The notes beneath the pieces were generated by a model. The model was not told the origin of the DNA. It saw only the letters and a program-made list of their open reading frames with translations, and did no database searches. A stretch of 64,000 nt of DNA from Terriglobales bacterium (GTDB lineage: Bacteria; Acidobacteriota; Terriglobia; Bryobacterales; Bryobacteraceae), in contig JAIXQP010000017.1 of the NCBI GenBank assembly GCA_027485675.1, forward strand, positions 1 through 64,000, read 5' to 3'. Below, in pieces: positions 25,853 through 35,938 of this stretch. A program made the position numbers and the translations under genes. Positions within the stretch are counted from its first letter, which is position 1. Every line of letters begins with the position of its first letter.

Positions 25853-28839
25853 CAGGGCTTAGTCCCACGGATCCAATTCAGGATCGTGTTGTACTCCGGG
25901 GAGCCCTTTTCAAACCGGACCCCTCCTCCGTGAGCAAGTTTCTTCGCGCCGAGCGTTCCTTCGCTCTCAGCATCGGTAATCGGTTTCAGCAGAATCAGGC
26001 TCTGCTCCGGATCCTCGAGATTGATCACGTTCTTGGCCGTGGTCAACGTGCCATTGAATTGCGTATGCGAAGCGTGGCAGTGCACACAGGCCTGCCCGTC
26101 TTTGCCGCGGGTGGTCAAAATCGGCTCGACGTAGCCGCGGAAGTAGTCGTCGTCCGGCCGTGCGCCGGTGGCGCTCGCGCGGGGTCCGCCCGCCTTCCGG
26201 GGGACCGCCGGGGCCCGGCCCCAGGCTTGCAGATTCGGAAGCTGGGCGGGGAGCTCGGAGAGCATTTGCTTGACGATCGGTTCGCGGTCACCTTGCAACG
26301 GACCGGCCAGGCGGGAGGCTTCGCCGAAGTTCACGTCCCGCAAAATGATCGAGGCGCTGCGGGCCAGCGCACCCAACTCCGGGTCCTGTAACAAGGGGCG
26401 CAGCGCCCGGGCCAGCCGGTCGTTGGCCGGTCCGAAGAAGACAATCTGCTCGACGTCGTTGCCAATCCGGTTATACACCGGAGGGAAAGCGGCGCTGTGA
26501 TCCGCCGTTGGATCATAGACGTCGCCACGCCGCAGTTCAAACTCCGTCAGACCCGAGAGCAGCATCTTTTTTTGCCGCATCGGACCGGATTCGAGGATCT
26601 TGGCGAACTTGCGCGAGAGCCGGTCTTCAACGGCCAGCCGGCCTTTCACCACCTGCTCCCGGTCCGCCGGCCGGGCGATGCCGGGTACCCAGTTGTTATA
26701 GAGATAGCGGATATTCTCATCGGCCAGGTTGTAGACCGCTTCGCGGAGCGCGCGGTCGAGCCAGGGGTGCTGCGATGCGGAGAGCGCCGCGAGCAGAGCA
26801 TCTTCAATCGTCTCCCGCGCCGCCAGGTCCGGGGACCAGAACCAGAACTGCCACAGCGCCTTCGCGGCCTGCAGGCGGACGGCCGGAGCGGGGTCGTTCA
26901 GAAGCTTCGCCAGCGGAGCCGCGAACTCCGGCCGCCGGGCCAAGGCCGCAAAATGGGAGGAAAACACGCGCGCCGCCCCCCAACGGACTCGTTCCTGCTT
27001 GGACTGTAGAGCGGCCACCAAGGGTTGAGCCGGCGTATCCGGGTATTCACTGTAGAGGCGCCGGATCTCTAACGCGGTCTGCCGTTGCACGAGCTTGGAG
27101 GCGTCGCCGAGCGACTGAAAGTTGGGGTTCGGCTTGGTGTAAACCAGCTTCGCGGCCGGACCGGACTGGGGATAGTAGGCGCTCAGCGCCAACACGGCCA
27201 TCTGCGTCTCCCGGAACGGCGTCCGGAAGTTCTCATAGGTTTGCAGCGGATCGAGCCAGCCGCCGAACGGCTGCTGCCGCTTGAGCAGGAAATCGAGCCC
27301 CTTCTTTACCTGAGGATTCGAGATGGGTATGCCCGCCGCGTGGAGGGTCCATAGGGCATGACCCGTCTGGAACTCCACCGGCATGGACTCCGGCTCCAGC
27401 TTGGCCGACCACTGGCCATCCGGACGCTGCAAGGAGAGCAGGCGTTGAGCGTTGGCGGCAATCTTAGCCTGATATTTCACCTTGTCGATCGCCGCCAAAG
27501 CCAGGGTCTGATAGCAGAGGTCGATCGTATTTTTGACGGCGTCCTGGGCAATCAGCGCGGCAACCTGAGGATCCCGGGTGTTTTCCCAGGCGTACCAGGC
27601 GACTTCATACGTCGAGACCAAGGGGGTGTTGCCGTTGGTTTCATCAGGCGGAAGCTTGGTGCGGTCCTGGTAGTACAGCTTCAGGTACTCGCCAACGCCG
27701 CGATGGAAATCCTGCCGCCGCGGGGCGCCAGTCTGCTGCTCGTAGAGGGCCGTCAGGTGCGACATCCGGCTCAGCACATTCGCGCCGGCCGAGATGACCC
27801 GCGACCACACCGCGCCTTCCTTCTCGAAGCCGTAGAGCGGGCGCGGGTTGTTATAGAAGCGCTCGGCGAGAAACTCGAGTTGCCGCGGATAGTGGGTCGC
27901 ATAGCCGTGGCGGTTGGCGTAGAGTTGAGCGCGCAGCGTGAAATGGGTGGGATGGCAGGCTACGCAAAGGGTCGTCTCCTGGTGGGGCGAAGCGATCCGG
28001 TCGTACACCCCGCCGCGGCGGGGCGTATTGGCGTGCCAGGAATCGCCGGCGCCGATCAGATAGTCTATGGCCGCCTGAACGGCCTGCTGCGGCTTCGCAT
28101 AGGGCGGAGCATCCAGTAGCCGCGTTTCGAGCGTGTACGCCGGATGGGACATGCGGACGCGGACGTAATAGGCGCCCGGCTCGCGCAGCGTCCGGGTGGT
28201 GAACTTGTTGCCCGGAAGCGCCTGCACTTCGTGCGGGAGGGTGACCGGGTCTTCGCCTTCGGAGTACTCGACCAACTTGCCGTTCATGACGCGATGCAGG
28301 CTGACGTCGACCGGGATGTTGTCGCGGTCCGGTACATCCAGGGCCAAATGAAGCAGTTTCGGGGGGCCGGCCGGCAGGTCAAACCGGTACCAATCTTCCG
28401 CGGGCGCCTGCTTGCGGGAGTCGCCGAGCGGGATGTAGGCGGTTTCGTCACCGGAACCCACCACCGGGCGGCCGACGGTGAACGGCGTTGCCGCGGACCA
28501 GGTATTGTTCGGTTCGCTTTCGTGCTGCTGCGCCGGGTCCAGCTTGCGCAGCATCGTATTGACGACGACTTTCGGCGGGTGGGTGACATGGAGGGACAGG
28601 CCTGAACCAGAACCCACGTACGTGAACAGGTCGCCATCTCCCGCGTGCAACTGCTTTGAGAGCAAGACCTCGCGGCCACGGCGCAATTCAACGGCGATAG
28701 TCGCAGTGCCGAGCCGGGAGGGCTCGGCTACCGAGACCAGCACGGACTGCGGCCCCGGAAGCAGACTCTTCTGAACCACGGCGGCCGGGGCGAGCCCCAC
28801 CGCCAACAGGGCGAAAACAAACCCGAGGCGCATAGTCAC
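25852..28839 (-). CDS. Composite secreted protein: PPC-like, cyclase-like, HEAT and two CxxCH haem motifs
   Basis: A 995-residue exported protein (GTG at 28839, or 993 residues from the ATG at 28833, which gives MRLGFVFALLAVGLAPAA). Residues about 105-245 resemble a PPC beta-sandwich (ESEPNNTWSAATPF ... EDWYRFDLPAG ... GAYYVRVRM). The first haem-type motif CVACH is at 292-296. Residues about 300-590 look like an alpha/alpha barrel of the prenyltransferase/squalene-cyclase type (LLSLQRPDGQWSA; FLLKRQQPFGGWLDP). Residues about 610-760 are HEAT-like with EFAAPLAKLLNDPAPAVRLQAAKALWQF. A second CVHCH is at 918-922 in a small C-terminal domain like planctomycete-type cytochromes. It could be a periplasmic electron-transfer or oxidative scaffold protein. 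Domain names are by eye. It starts right after the TPR lipoprotein and overlaps the protease gene by one base. Confidence 0.75.
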   Translation of the reverse strand: MTMRLGFVFALLAVGLAPAAVVQKSLLPGPQSVLVSVAEPSRLGTATIAVELRRGREVLLSKQLHAGDGDLFTYVGSGSGLSLHVTHPPKVVVNTMLRKLDPAQQHESEPNNTWSAATPFTVGRPVVGSGDETAYIPLGDSRKQAPAEDWYRFDLPAGPPKLLHLALDVPDRDNIPVDVSLHRVMNGKLVEYSEGEDPVTLPHEVQALPGNKFTTRTLREPGAYYVRVRMSHPAYTLETRLLDAPPYAKPQQAVQAAIDYLIGAGDSWHANTPRRGGVYDRIASPHQETTLCVACHPTHFTLRAQLYANRHGYATHYPRQLEFLAERFYNNPRPLYGFEKEGAVWSRVISAGANVLSRMSHLTALYEQQTGAPRRQDFHRGVGEYLKLYYQDRTKLPPDETNGNTPLVSTYEVAWYAWENTRDPQVAALIAQDAVKNTIDLCYQTLALAAIDKVKYQAKIAANAQRLLSLQRPDGQWSAKLEPESMPVEFQTGHALWTLHAAGIPISNPQVKKGLDFLLKRQQPFGGWLDPLQTYENFRTPFRETQMAVLALSAYYPQSGPAAKLVYTKPNPNFQSLGDASKLVQRQTALEIRRLYSEYPDTPAQPLVAALQSKQERVRWGAARVFSSHFAALARRPEFAAPLAKLLNDPAPAVRLQAAKALWQFWFWSPDLAARETIEDALLAALSASQHPWLDRALREAVYNLADENIRYLYNNWVPGIARPADREQVVKGRLAVEDRLSRKFAKILESGPMRQKKMLLSGLTEFELRRGDVYDPTADHSAAFPPVYNRIGNDVEQIVFFGPANDRLARALRPLLQDPELGALARSASIILRDVNFGEASRLAGPLQGDREPIVKQMLSELPAQLPNLQAWGRAPAVPRKAGGPRASATGARPDDDYFRGYVEPILTTRGKDGQACVHCHASHTQFNGTLTTAKNVINLEDPEQSLILLKPITDAESEGTLGAKKLAHGGGVRFEKGSPEYNTILNWIRGTKP

Positions 28840-31155
28840 TTAGCCGATTTTCTGTTGCAACTTCTTGATGTCTTCGAGTTCCTGCTTCTGCGGATTTGCC
28901 TTCAACGCGGCCTCGAGCGCGCGTTTGGCTTGGGCGTTGTCGCCCCGCTGCGAGTGGGCCATCGCCAGGTGATAGTGGAAAACGGCCATGGTCGGATACT
29001 TCGAGGTCAACTCGGTGAAGATCGGCACGGCGTTGTTGGCCAGGCCCTTCTTGATATAAATCCAACCAAGCGTATCGGAGATCATCGGGTCATTCGGAGC
29101 CTTCTGCTTGGCCCGCTGGGCCAGCGTCAGAGCCATATCGAGGTCGGTTCCCTCTTCGGCGAGCAGGAAGGCGAGGTTATTGAGGGCGATAGACTGATCC
29201 GGCTGGATTCGTAAGATCTGCTCGTAGAGCGGGCGGGCCTCGGTCCGGCGCTTCATGGTGTCGAGCGCCGTCGCCCGGTACAGCAGAGGAGCGACGAGGT
29301 TGGGGGCGAGATCAGAAGCCCGCTTCCACGATTCAAGGGCGCCCGCGGTATCGCCGGCGAGCCGCTGCGACTCGCCGAGACGCATAAAGAGGTCCGGCAC
29401 GTTGTTCTGCGCCTGCGCTACCTTCTTGAACATCGCGACAGCCTGCTCGTGTTGTCCGCCGCGCATCGCGATGGTTCCGCGAGCGACCTGGAAGGCCAGC
29501 GCCTTGGGATACTTGGCGATCTCGGCATCCACTACCTTAGCCGCGGCATCGTACTGATTCTGCGCCATGTAGGTTTCGAGTAACCCCATCAGGCCCCGGA
29601 GATCCGGCGGATCCTGGAAGTACACGGCGCGGAAGTTTTCCTCAGCGCTCTTGAAATCCTTTTCCCGGAAGTAGAGATAGCCGAGTTGATAGAGGGCGTC
29701 GCGGGACTTCGGATAGGCTTTGATCGTTTCGACCAGCAGCCCTTTCGCCTGGGGGAAATCGTTGGTCGCCATCAGGGCGTGGGAACGGACGAGGCGACCG
29801 AACATATCGTTCGGATTCTGGGAGAGCACCTCTTGGGAAAGCTGGAGGGCGGCAGTCCAATCCTGCTTCTGCAGACTCAACTGGGCCAGGGCGTTGCGGG
29901 CGGGGTAGAAGTCCGGCCGAAGCTTTAGCACTTCGAGCAACTGCACCTTGGCGGCGTCGAGGTCACCGCGAATCATCAGAGCGTTCCCGAGGTCGAAGCG
30001 CACGGCATGGTTATCGGGCAGTTTGGAGACGATGGATTGCAGGTCTGTAATCGCCGAGTTCAGGTTCTCCGGCTTGCCGCCAAGAAGCCATAGATGGGCG
30101 CGGAGAGAGATGGCGTCGGCGTCTTTGGCGTCCGCCTTTAGCATGGCCTCCACCACGTTCTGCGCTTCCGCAATCTTGCCTTGCCGAGAGTATGACTGCA
30201 CGATCTCCTTGCGCAGGCTCTTCTTTGCGGCATCATCGGTGGCTTTGGCGAGACCTTGTTCGAGCACCTGGATGGATCGTTCGTAGTTGCCGAAGCGGGC
30301 GTAAAAGGCTCCGACCTCTTCGTAGGCATTCGGAATCTTCGCGCTTTGGCCCAGCAGGGCATCGAGGGCGGCGATCATAGCCGCCTCGTTCCGCATGCCG
30401 GCATAGTGGGCGGCCAAGGAGATATGCGACCGCACCATGGTCGGATTGTTCGCCAGACGCAGCTTGGCGACGCCCTCAGCCTCCGCGAACTTGTTCCCGC
30501 GGAGATAGAACGCGTAGAGGAGGTCATAGCCGCGCAAATATCCTTTGGACGTTTCGAGCATCTTCTTCATCGTGTTCTCGGCGTCGTCCATCCGCTGCAG
30601 AGTCACATAGACGGTGGCAATGGCCACCTGCAACTCCGCGTCGTCGGGTTTCAGTTTGGCCGCGGCGAGATAGCCGTCGAGGGCCTCTTGGGATTTGCCG
30701 CCGATCTGGTCCAGCATCGCCTGGAGCCGCAAATACTCGAACGAAGTGGGATGCGACTTTTTCATCCGGGCCGCGAGGTCCTGAGCGTCCTTCAGGAACA
30801 CAGCGTACTTTTTGGGATTGCTCGCGTAGCTGGCCACGTACAGGTCGCTGAGCTGCCGGAAGGCATCCAGGTTGTCCGGCTGCAACTCGACGACGCGCTG
30901 GAACGCATTAAATGCTTCGCCAACCTGGCCGAGCTTCATGCCGGTCAACGCCAAGCGGTAGTAGGCCTCGCCGAACCGCGCATCCTCTTTGAGCGCGTTC
31001 CGGTACATGATCGAGGCTTCGCGATACTTCCCCTTTTCAAAGTACTTGTTGCCGTTTGCAAGGAATTTCTTCTTGCGCGACTCTGGATCGCTCATACACG
31101 AACTGAGCAAAATCGAGAACGCGAGGACGGTGGCAGTGATTGAACGAAGCAACAT
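28840..31155 (-). CDS. TPR-repeat lipoprotein
   Basis: A 771-residue protein with lipobox LSSC (Cys20), so it should be anchored to a membrane outside the cytoplasm. The whole mature part is tetratricopeptide repeats, about twenty, many with the consensus A..a...Y..A (for example YFEKGKYREASIMYRNALKED; LYEQILRIQPDQSIALNNLAFLL). It resembles the TPR lipoproteins of exopolysaccharide/PEP-CTERM loci and general assembly scaffolds. It is the first gene of a tight minus-strand array; the next gene starts directly at its stop codon. A TATACT lies 44-49 bp upstream of the ATG but without a good -35 box. Confidence 0.9.
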   Translation of the reverse strand: MLLRSITATVLAFSILLSSCMSDPESRKKKFLANGNKYFEKGKYREASIMYRNALKEDARFGEAYYRLALTGMKLGQVGEAFNAFQRVVELQPDNLDAFRQLSDLYVASYASNPKKYAVFLKDAQDLAARMKKSHPTSFEYLRLQAMLDQIGGKSQEALDGYLAAAKLKPDDAELQVAIATVYVTLQRMDDAENTMKKMLETSKGYLRGYDLLYAFYLRGNKFAEAEGVAKLRLANNPTMVRSHISLAAHYAGMRNEAAMIAALDALLGQSAKIPNAYEEVGAFYARFGNYERSIQVLEQGLAKATDDAAKKSLRKEIVQSYSRQGKIAEAQNVVEAMLKADAKDADAISLRAHLWLLGGKPENLNSAITDLQSIVSKLPDNHAVRFDLGNALMIRGDLDAAKVQLLEVLKLRPDFYPARNALAQLSLQKQDWTAALQLSQEVLSQNPNDMFGRLVRSHALMATNDFPQAKGLLVETIKAYPKSRDALYQLGYLYFREKDFKSAEENFRAVYFQDPPDLRGLMGLLETYMAQNQYDAAAKVVDAEIAKYPKALAFQVARGTIAMRGGQHEQAVAMFKKVAQAQNNVPDLFMRLGESQRLAGDTAGALESWKRASDLAPNLVAPLLYRATALDTMKRRTEARPLYEQILRIQPDQSIALNNLAFLLAEEGTDLDMALTLAQRAKQKAPNDPMISDTLGWIYIKKGLANNAVPIFTELTSKYPTMAVFHYHLAMAHSQRGDNAQAKRALEAALKANPQKQELEDIKKLQQKIG

Positions 31156-31238
31156 CGGCGTGGTGTAAGGTTCCTAAGCCTAATAGTATAACGGGCGGAA
31201 CGGGCTGAGGAGCTTACCGAGGTACTATTCCGTTGATC

Positions 31239-34200
31239 CTATTCCACTGAAACACTCGGGACTAGCGGCCCAGACAGCGGACTTTCCACTCCACCGACGC
31301 GGATGACGACCTTTAGATCGGGTCCCTTCTCGTGGAAACCCGGAACCCGCAGGTTGATCTGATAGAGTCCGACGTAGCCGGGAACCAGGCCACTCCAATC
31401 GACGATCATCTCTTCCTGCACGGTCGGTCCGCGCGTGAGGTCGGCGGCGGTGGTGACTTTGCGGAAGAAGAGCTTCAAATCATCGGTTTCGATCAGCGGA
31501 CTCGACGGCGCCGCGGCGCCGGCGGCAAGAGTGGTGCGCGCCGGGATGCCGAGGCCGACCGCATACAGCACCAAAGGCTCGTCCCGCCGGGCGGGTCGCT
31601 GCTGGGTGACCGGTTCGCCATTGGCCCGGAAGAGCAGCGCTCGCTGGGTGGTGGGATCCGCCAAGGCCGCCGGGGTGTAGCGGGAAACGGTGACTTGGAC
31701 CGGATTCGCCGCCGCCTTGCGTTCGATTGACCGGACGACGAGGGGATAGCGTCCCGCCGCCAGATTGGGTGGGATCTGGGCGTTGACCTGCCCGCTGGAG
31801 GTCATCAGCAACGGCAGCGGAGTGTTGTTGAGCGTGACGCATAGGCCGCCGAGGGCGGTCGGCAGCGGGGTAGCGGAGGCGGTGGCGCTGGCGCCGAGGT
31901 TAGAGCCAAAGATCGAGATCAATCCGTTCTGAGAGGCGCCGGCCGTATAGGTGCCGACATTGACGACGCCGTTGGGCGGGACAACAGGCCGTGCCGCGGG
32001 TGGCACCGCATCTAACGGAATGATGCTCAAACCGCTCATGGTCAGGAGGTAGGCGTTGGTCAAACCCGCATCGACTGCCATCATCCGGCCCTCCACGTTG
32101 AGCCTTTGGTTGCCGATCAGCCGGGAGAGCGGTCCTTCGAGGGCCGGCACCGTGCGCGTGGTGGCCCCGGTGTTCGCGTCAACGAGTTCCACCGAAGGCG
32201 TGTCCGAGAGCACCGTGTTAGCATTGGCGATCACCGGCTGCGAAAAGCGCGCGTACACGTTGCCGCTCCCCGCGATTACCGCAGCGATCGGCCGGGTTTG
32301 TCCCGGAGTTGGGGTCACGCCGGAGACAGGAGAGAGACTTTGGTTCAGCACCAGGCCATTGACAAGGTAGTACTGTCCGCGCGGCCCGGCGCTGACCGGG
32401 CCGAAGTAGCCCGTGACCGGGGCGGGCGCCACTTGACGGGCCTGAACGTAGTCGTCCACCTGGGCGTCGTACAAGTAGGCGTTGCCGTTACCGGCCAGCA
32501 GGAAGAGGAACTCGCCGTTTGGCGTCACGCTGACGGTGCGCGGAGCCGGTACTGTAGTCGAACCGATGATCGGGCTGATGGCGCGGGGAACGGCCTCATC
32601 GCCCACCACGCGCCACAAAGTGCCATTGCTCATTACAATTTGCAGGCCGCGCTGGGTGACTCCCAGGTGCGAGGGGGTAACGATCGGCACGTTGCCATTG
32701 AACGGGATCGGCGGAAACTTGATGCGGCCGGTGACCTCCAGGCGCTCGAGGTCGATGATGGAGATGGACTCGCTGCCGGAGTTGGCGGCGTAGAGCGTCG
32801 AGTTGTCGGGCGACAGCGCCAACGCGCGGGGCAACTGTCCGACCTTGAGCGGATCGAGGAGGCGGCGCTGGCGAATATCAAAGACCTCGACCCGATTCAT
32901 GCCGGAGTTCGCGATGTAGAGCCGTTGCCGGACCGAGTCGATGACTACATCGGTCAGCCCCTCGGAGGGGGAGAGGCTGGTGCGAATCGGGATCAGGTTG
33001 CCCCGAGCCTCCGCGTTCCGGCTGTTCTGATACACGCGGACGATCGAAGGCACATTGACGGCCTGCGGGGCGGTGAGCAGGTAATCGTAGGACTGGGTGG
33101 TGCCGAGCGAGCGGGCGGCGGCGGCGTTGATGGTGAACTCGAAACCGGAGGTGGAGTTTCCGTCGCGGATAACGCGAACCGCCGGAGCCTGCTGCAGGGC
33201 CGCGGCGCCAGGATTGTTGGGGAGAACGATGCCGCCGCCACCGGGACCGGGCAGCGGGATAATGATTCCGCCACCGCCGGGACCGGGCAATCCGCCACCG
33301 ATGCCGGGAATGTTGATGGCGGTGGTGGAGGAGAGGGACTGGAGCAGAGTGGGGGTGACGTTCAGGGCTCCCGGCGTGCGATTGACGTTGGCGATATCGA
33401 CGCGGAAGGTGCGGGATTCGGGCTCGGAGAGGCACTGGTCGGTCGCAACCACCAGCGCATTCGTCGAAGGTTGCAGGACGGGACTGCGGCTCACCTCCCC
33501 AATGGGGATGATCGTGAATCCGCTCTCGCTCAGCCCGTAGAGAGTCGATCCATCGAGCGTTGAAACCATCTTGCCCGCGAGGTTTTCGGGCAGCTGCAGG
33601 GCGTCGTAGATCAACAGGTTATCGGCGTCATCAATCAGCAGTTGGGTGACGTTGGCGCGCGCTGGTGGGTTTTGGACGGGCGTAATGTTGAACGCCGCGA
33701 AGATGCGGGAGCCGTCGGGGGTGAAGGCGCTGCCGCCCTGATTCTGCTGCAGGTTGAACTGTCCTCCGACCTGAGCAAAGCCGGCCGCGGTGACGGTGAC
33801 GGAAAGCGGGAACGGGGCGTTGGCGGCGTTCTGCTGCGCGAGCACCGTCAGCGTTTGGGACTCGAAAAGGCGCAGCCCCATCATGAACTTGGACCCATCG
33901 GGAGAAACAGAAAGGACGGTGGAGGTGTCGTTGACGATCCGGCTGCGGACGACGCTGCCGGAAGCCGATTCATAGACGAACACGACCCGCTGGGTATTGT
34001 TGAAGCCATTCACGCCGATGATGCGGGAGCCGTCGCGGGTCGCCACCAGTTGACTGCGGCTGGCGAGAAACACGCGCCCCGCCAGCGGCGGCAGCGAGGG
34101 CGGCAGCGGCGGGGGGGTGGCAACCGGTACGGTCAGGAGGACGCGGGAGGAGTCGGTGGCCTCGGGGTCGTAGATCAACAAGGTGTTGAGCAGGTTGCCG

Positions 34201-34616
34201 GCGCCGGATCCGATGGTCGTAATGAGCACCCGTCCATCGGCGCCGACCGCGACACCCTCCGGCTTGGCGGGCAAGGAGATCTTCCGGATGACAGCGGGGG
34301 GATTGGCCCGGGTATCCACGATGTTCAGGGAGGAGCCATCGTGACAGGTGACGAAGAGAATACTGTTATCGCGGGATAAGGCGGCCGCCAGGGGTAAGGC
34401 GTCGGTCAGCACGGAAGAAAGCACGCGCCGTTGGGTCACCGAAAAGATGTCGATGCGATTGTAGGGGGCGGGGCGGACGAGATAGAGCAGACCCCGGGCG
34501 TCGTCGAGAACGAGATCGCTGGCGCCACCGGTGATGTTGATCACGGTGCCGAGAGTCGCGGCCTCGCCCGGAATAACGAGCGCCAGCAGGGCAAAAAAAG
34601 CACGGACGAGACGCAT
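31239..34616 (-). CDS. Secreted beta-propeller protein with Solibacter-type C-terminal domain
   Basis: A 1125-residue protein starting at the ATG at 34614-34616, which gives a signal peptide MRLVRAFFALLALVIPGEAA. Two stretches of YVTN-like beta-propeller blades follow (DLVLDDARGLLYLVRPAPYNR; VDVVIDSVRQRLYIANSGMNR-like region; LALSPDNSTLYAANSGSESIS), with a Gly/Pro-rich linker (about residues 445-475). The last about 240 residues match the domain typical of Solibacter secreted proteins: NGLISIFGSNLG, TALGGLCVTLNNTPLPLL, SGQVNAQIPPNLAAG, VLYAVGLG and GYVGLYQINLRVPG. Such proteins are cell-surface or secreted, with unknown ligand. It follows the TolC-like gene by 45 bp. Confidence 0.87.
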   Translation of the reverse strand: MRLVRAFFALLALVIPGEAATLGTVINITGGASDLVLDDARGLLYLVRPAPYNRIDIFSVTQRRVLSSVLTDALPLAAALSRDNSILFVTCHDGSSLNIVDTRANPPAVIRKISLPAKPEGVAVGADGRVLITTIGSGAGNLLNTLLIYDPEATDSSRVLLTVPVATPPPLPPSLPPLAGRVFLASRSQLVATRDGSRIIGVNGFNNTQRVVFVYESASGSVVRSRIVNDTSTVLSVSPDGSKFMMGLRLFESQTLTVLAQQNAANAPFPLSVTVTAAGFAQVGGQFNLQQNQGGSAFTPDGSRIFAAFNITPVQNPPARANVTQLLIDDADNLLIYDALQLPENLAGKMVSTLDGSTLYGLSESGFTIIPIGEVSRSPVLQPSTNALVVATDQCLSEPESRTFRVDIANVNRTPGALNVTPTLLQSLSSTTAINIPGIGGGLPGPGGGGIIIPLPGPGGGGIVLPNNPGAAALQQAPAVRVIRDGNSTSGFEFTINAAAARSLGTTQSYDYLLTAPQAVNVPSIVRVYQNSRNAEARGNLIPIRTSLSPSEGLTDVVIDSVRQRLYIANSGMNRVEVFDIRQRRLLDPLKVGQLPRALALSPDNSTLYAANSGSESISIIDLERLEVTGRIKFPPIPFNGNVPIVTPSHLGVTQRGLQIVMSNGTLWRVVGDEAVPRAISPIIGSTTVPAPRTVSVTPNGEFLFLLAGNGNAYLYDAQVDDYVQARQVAPAPVTGYFGPVSAGPRGQYYLVNGLVLNQSLSPVSGVTPTPGQTRPIAAVIAGSGNVYARFSQPVIANANTVLSDTPSVELVDANTGATTRTVPALEGPLSRLIGNQRLNVEGRMMAVDAGLTNAYLLTMSGLSIIPLDAVPPAARPVVPPNGVVNVGTYTAGASQNGLISIFGSNLGASATASATPLPTALGGLCVTLNNTPLPLLMTSSGQVNAQIPPNLAAGRYPLVVRSIERKAAANPVQVTVSRYTPAALADPTTQRALLFRANGEPVTQQRPARRDEPLVLYAVGLGIPARTTLAAGAAAPSSPLIETDDLKLFFRKVTTAADLTRGPTVQEEMIVDWSGLVPGYVGLYQINLRVPGFHEKGPDLKVVIRVGGVESPLSGPLVPSVSVE

Positions 34617-34661
34617 TGAATCCACCACTATAACCCGTGGTCCGGCCGAAAGTTGCACTGG

Positions 34662-35936
34662 CTAATGGAGGAGGGCCAGGACATTGCCGGTTTCCCGCAG
34701 CAGGTCGAGGCGGGCGCGGTCGAGGGCGTAGCGGGCGTCAAACAAAGCCATCCACTTTTCGCTTTCCTGGAGGCGCGCCTCTTCGAGCTGACGAAAGGGC
34801 ACCCGGCCCTCCTCATAGAGAGCCAGGAGCTGCGAAACCTGGTCGCGGGCGACTTCGAGGTCGAGCTTGGCGACCTCCGCGCCGAGTTGCTGCTGCGCGA
34901 CGATTTGCCAGGCGCGGCGGGCGCCGGCGGCGATACGGCCCCGGGCGGAGGTCACCCGCGTCCGGAGGCCGACGATCTCCGTCGAGGCGATATCTTTTTG
35001 CGCCCGGCTGGCCAGAGATGGCACGATGGGAATCCGGAAGGACATGCCGAATTGGGCGTTGTTGGCGTCGAACCGGTTGAAGAATTTGTCGAAGTTGTTG
35101 AAGCGGGCGAAGCGGCCATACTGGGCGACGAGGTCAAACGTCGGCAGCCGGGCCGAATCATAGCTCCGCGCTTCGAGAGCCTTGGCCTTCAGTTGGGAAT
35201 CGAGGCGTTGGAGCTCGCGCGAATTGCGGAGGGCGTTGGTGACGGCGTCGGCCTCCGTATCGATGACCAAGGGGACACTGCGTTCGGGTTCGACCGGCCG
35301 GATCCGGTCAGTGGGAGCGAGGCCGAGGAGGAGAGCGAGATCGATTTCGGCGGCCTCGCGATCGAACTCGAGGCGTTGGAGACGCTGTTTGGCCTGAGCC
35401 AGCTTCAGGCGAGAGCGCTTTTCTTCTATGGGGAGTTCCCTGCCCTCTTCAATCAGCACCTTGGCATTGGCGAGGACGCGTTCAAACGTGGCGATCTGCT
35501 GCTCGATGGTCTTGGCCGCCTCGGCGATCCGGCCCGCCTCGACATACAGCGAGGCGGCGCGGTAGGCGACGGATTCGCGGCGCTCTTCGGTGGTGATCTT
35601 GGTCGTGCGTTCGTCCTCGCGGCTCTTTTCGATCATCAGGCGCTGGGGACGGTTGAAGATGCTGGCGATGGCCCGGGCTTCCACGATGGACGGCGCCGAG
35701 CCTTCGATGCTCATGGGAAACCCGGTGGAGTAGGCCAGGCCGCTGCCGACAATTACTCTGGGCACAAAAGGGTCGCGGGCCAGGCGAACGCCTTCGGCGG
35801 CTTTGCGCTCTTCGAGCCGGGCCAGGGCGACATCGGGGTTCTGCGCCATGGCCGCTTCAAGGACGGCTTTCAGGGTCATGGGGCGGAGTTCGGCGTAGGC
35901 CGGAGCGGCAAAGAACAGGAGGAGCAGGAGGCGCAT
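34662..35936 (-). CDS. TolC-like outer-membrane efflux protein (second copy)
   Basis: A 424-residue protein with signal peptide (MRLLLLLFFAAPAYA) and a fold of long helices with two repeats (MTLKAVLEAAMAQNPDVALARLEERKAAEG near the start; IVAQQQLGAEVAKLDLEVARDQVSQLLALYEEG near the end). No pump or adaptor is adjacent, so it may serve a transporter encoded elsewhere. It starts 2 bp after the SDR stop codon. It shares little visible sequence with the TolC-like protein at 8.4-9.9 kb. Confidence 0.87.
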   Translation of the reverse strand: MRLLLLLFFAAPAYAELRPMTLKAVLEAAMAQNPDVALARLEERKAAEGVRLARDPFVPRVIVGSGLAYSTGFPMSIEGSAPSIVEARAIASIFNRPQRLMIEKSREDERTTKITTEERRESVAYRAASLYVEAGRIAEAAKTIEQQIATFERVLANAKVLIEEGRELPIEEKRSRLKLAQAKQRLQRLEFDREAAEIDLALLLGLAPTDRIRPVEPERSVPLVIDTEADAVTNALRNSRELQRLDSQLKAKALEARSYDSARLPTFDLVAQYGRFARFNNFDKFFNRFDANNAQFGMSFRIPIVPSLASRAQKDIASTEIVGLRTRVTSARGRIAAGARRAWQIVAQQQLGAEVAKLDLEVARDQVSQLLALYEEGRVPFRQLEEARLQESEKWMALFDARYALDRARLDLLRETGNVLALLH

Positions 35937-35938
35937 GG

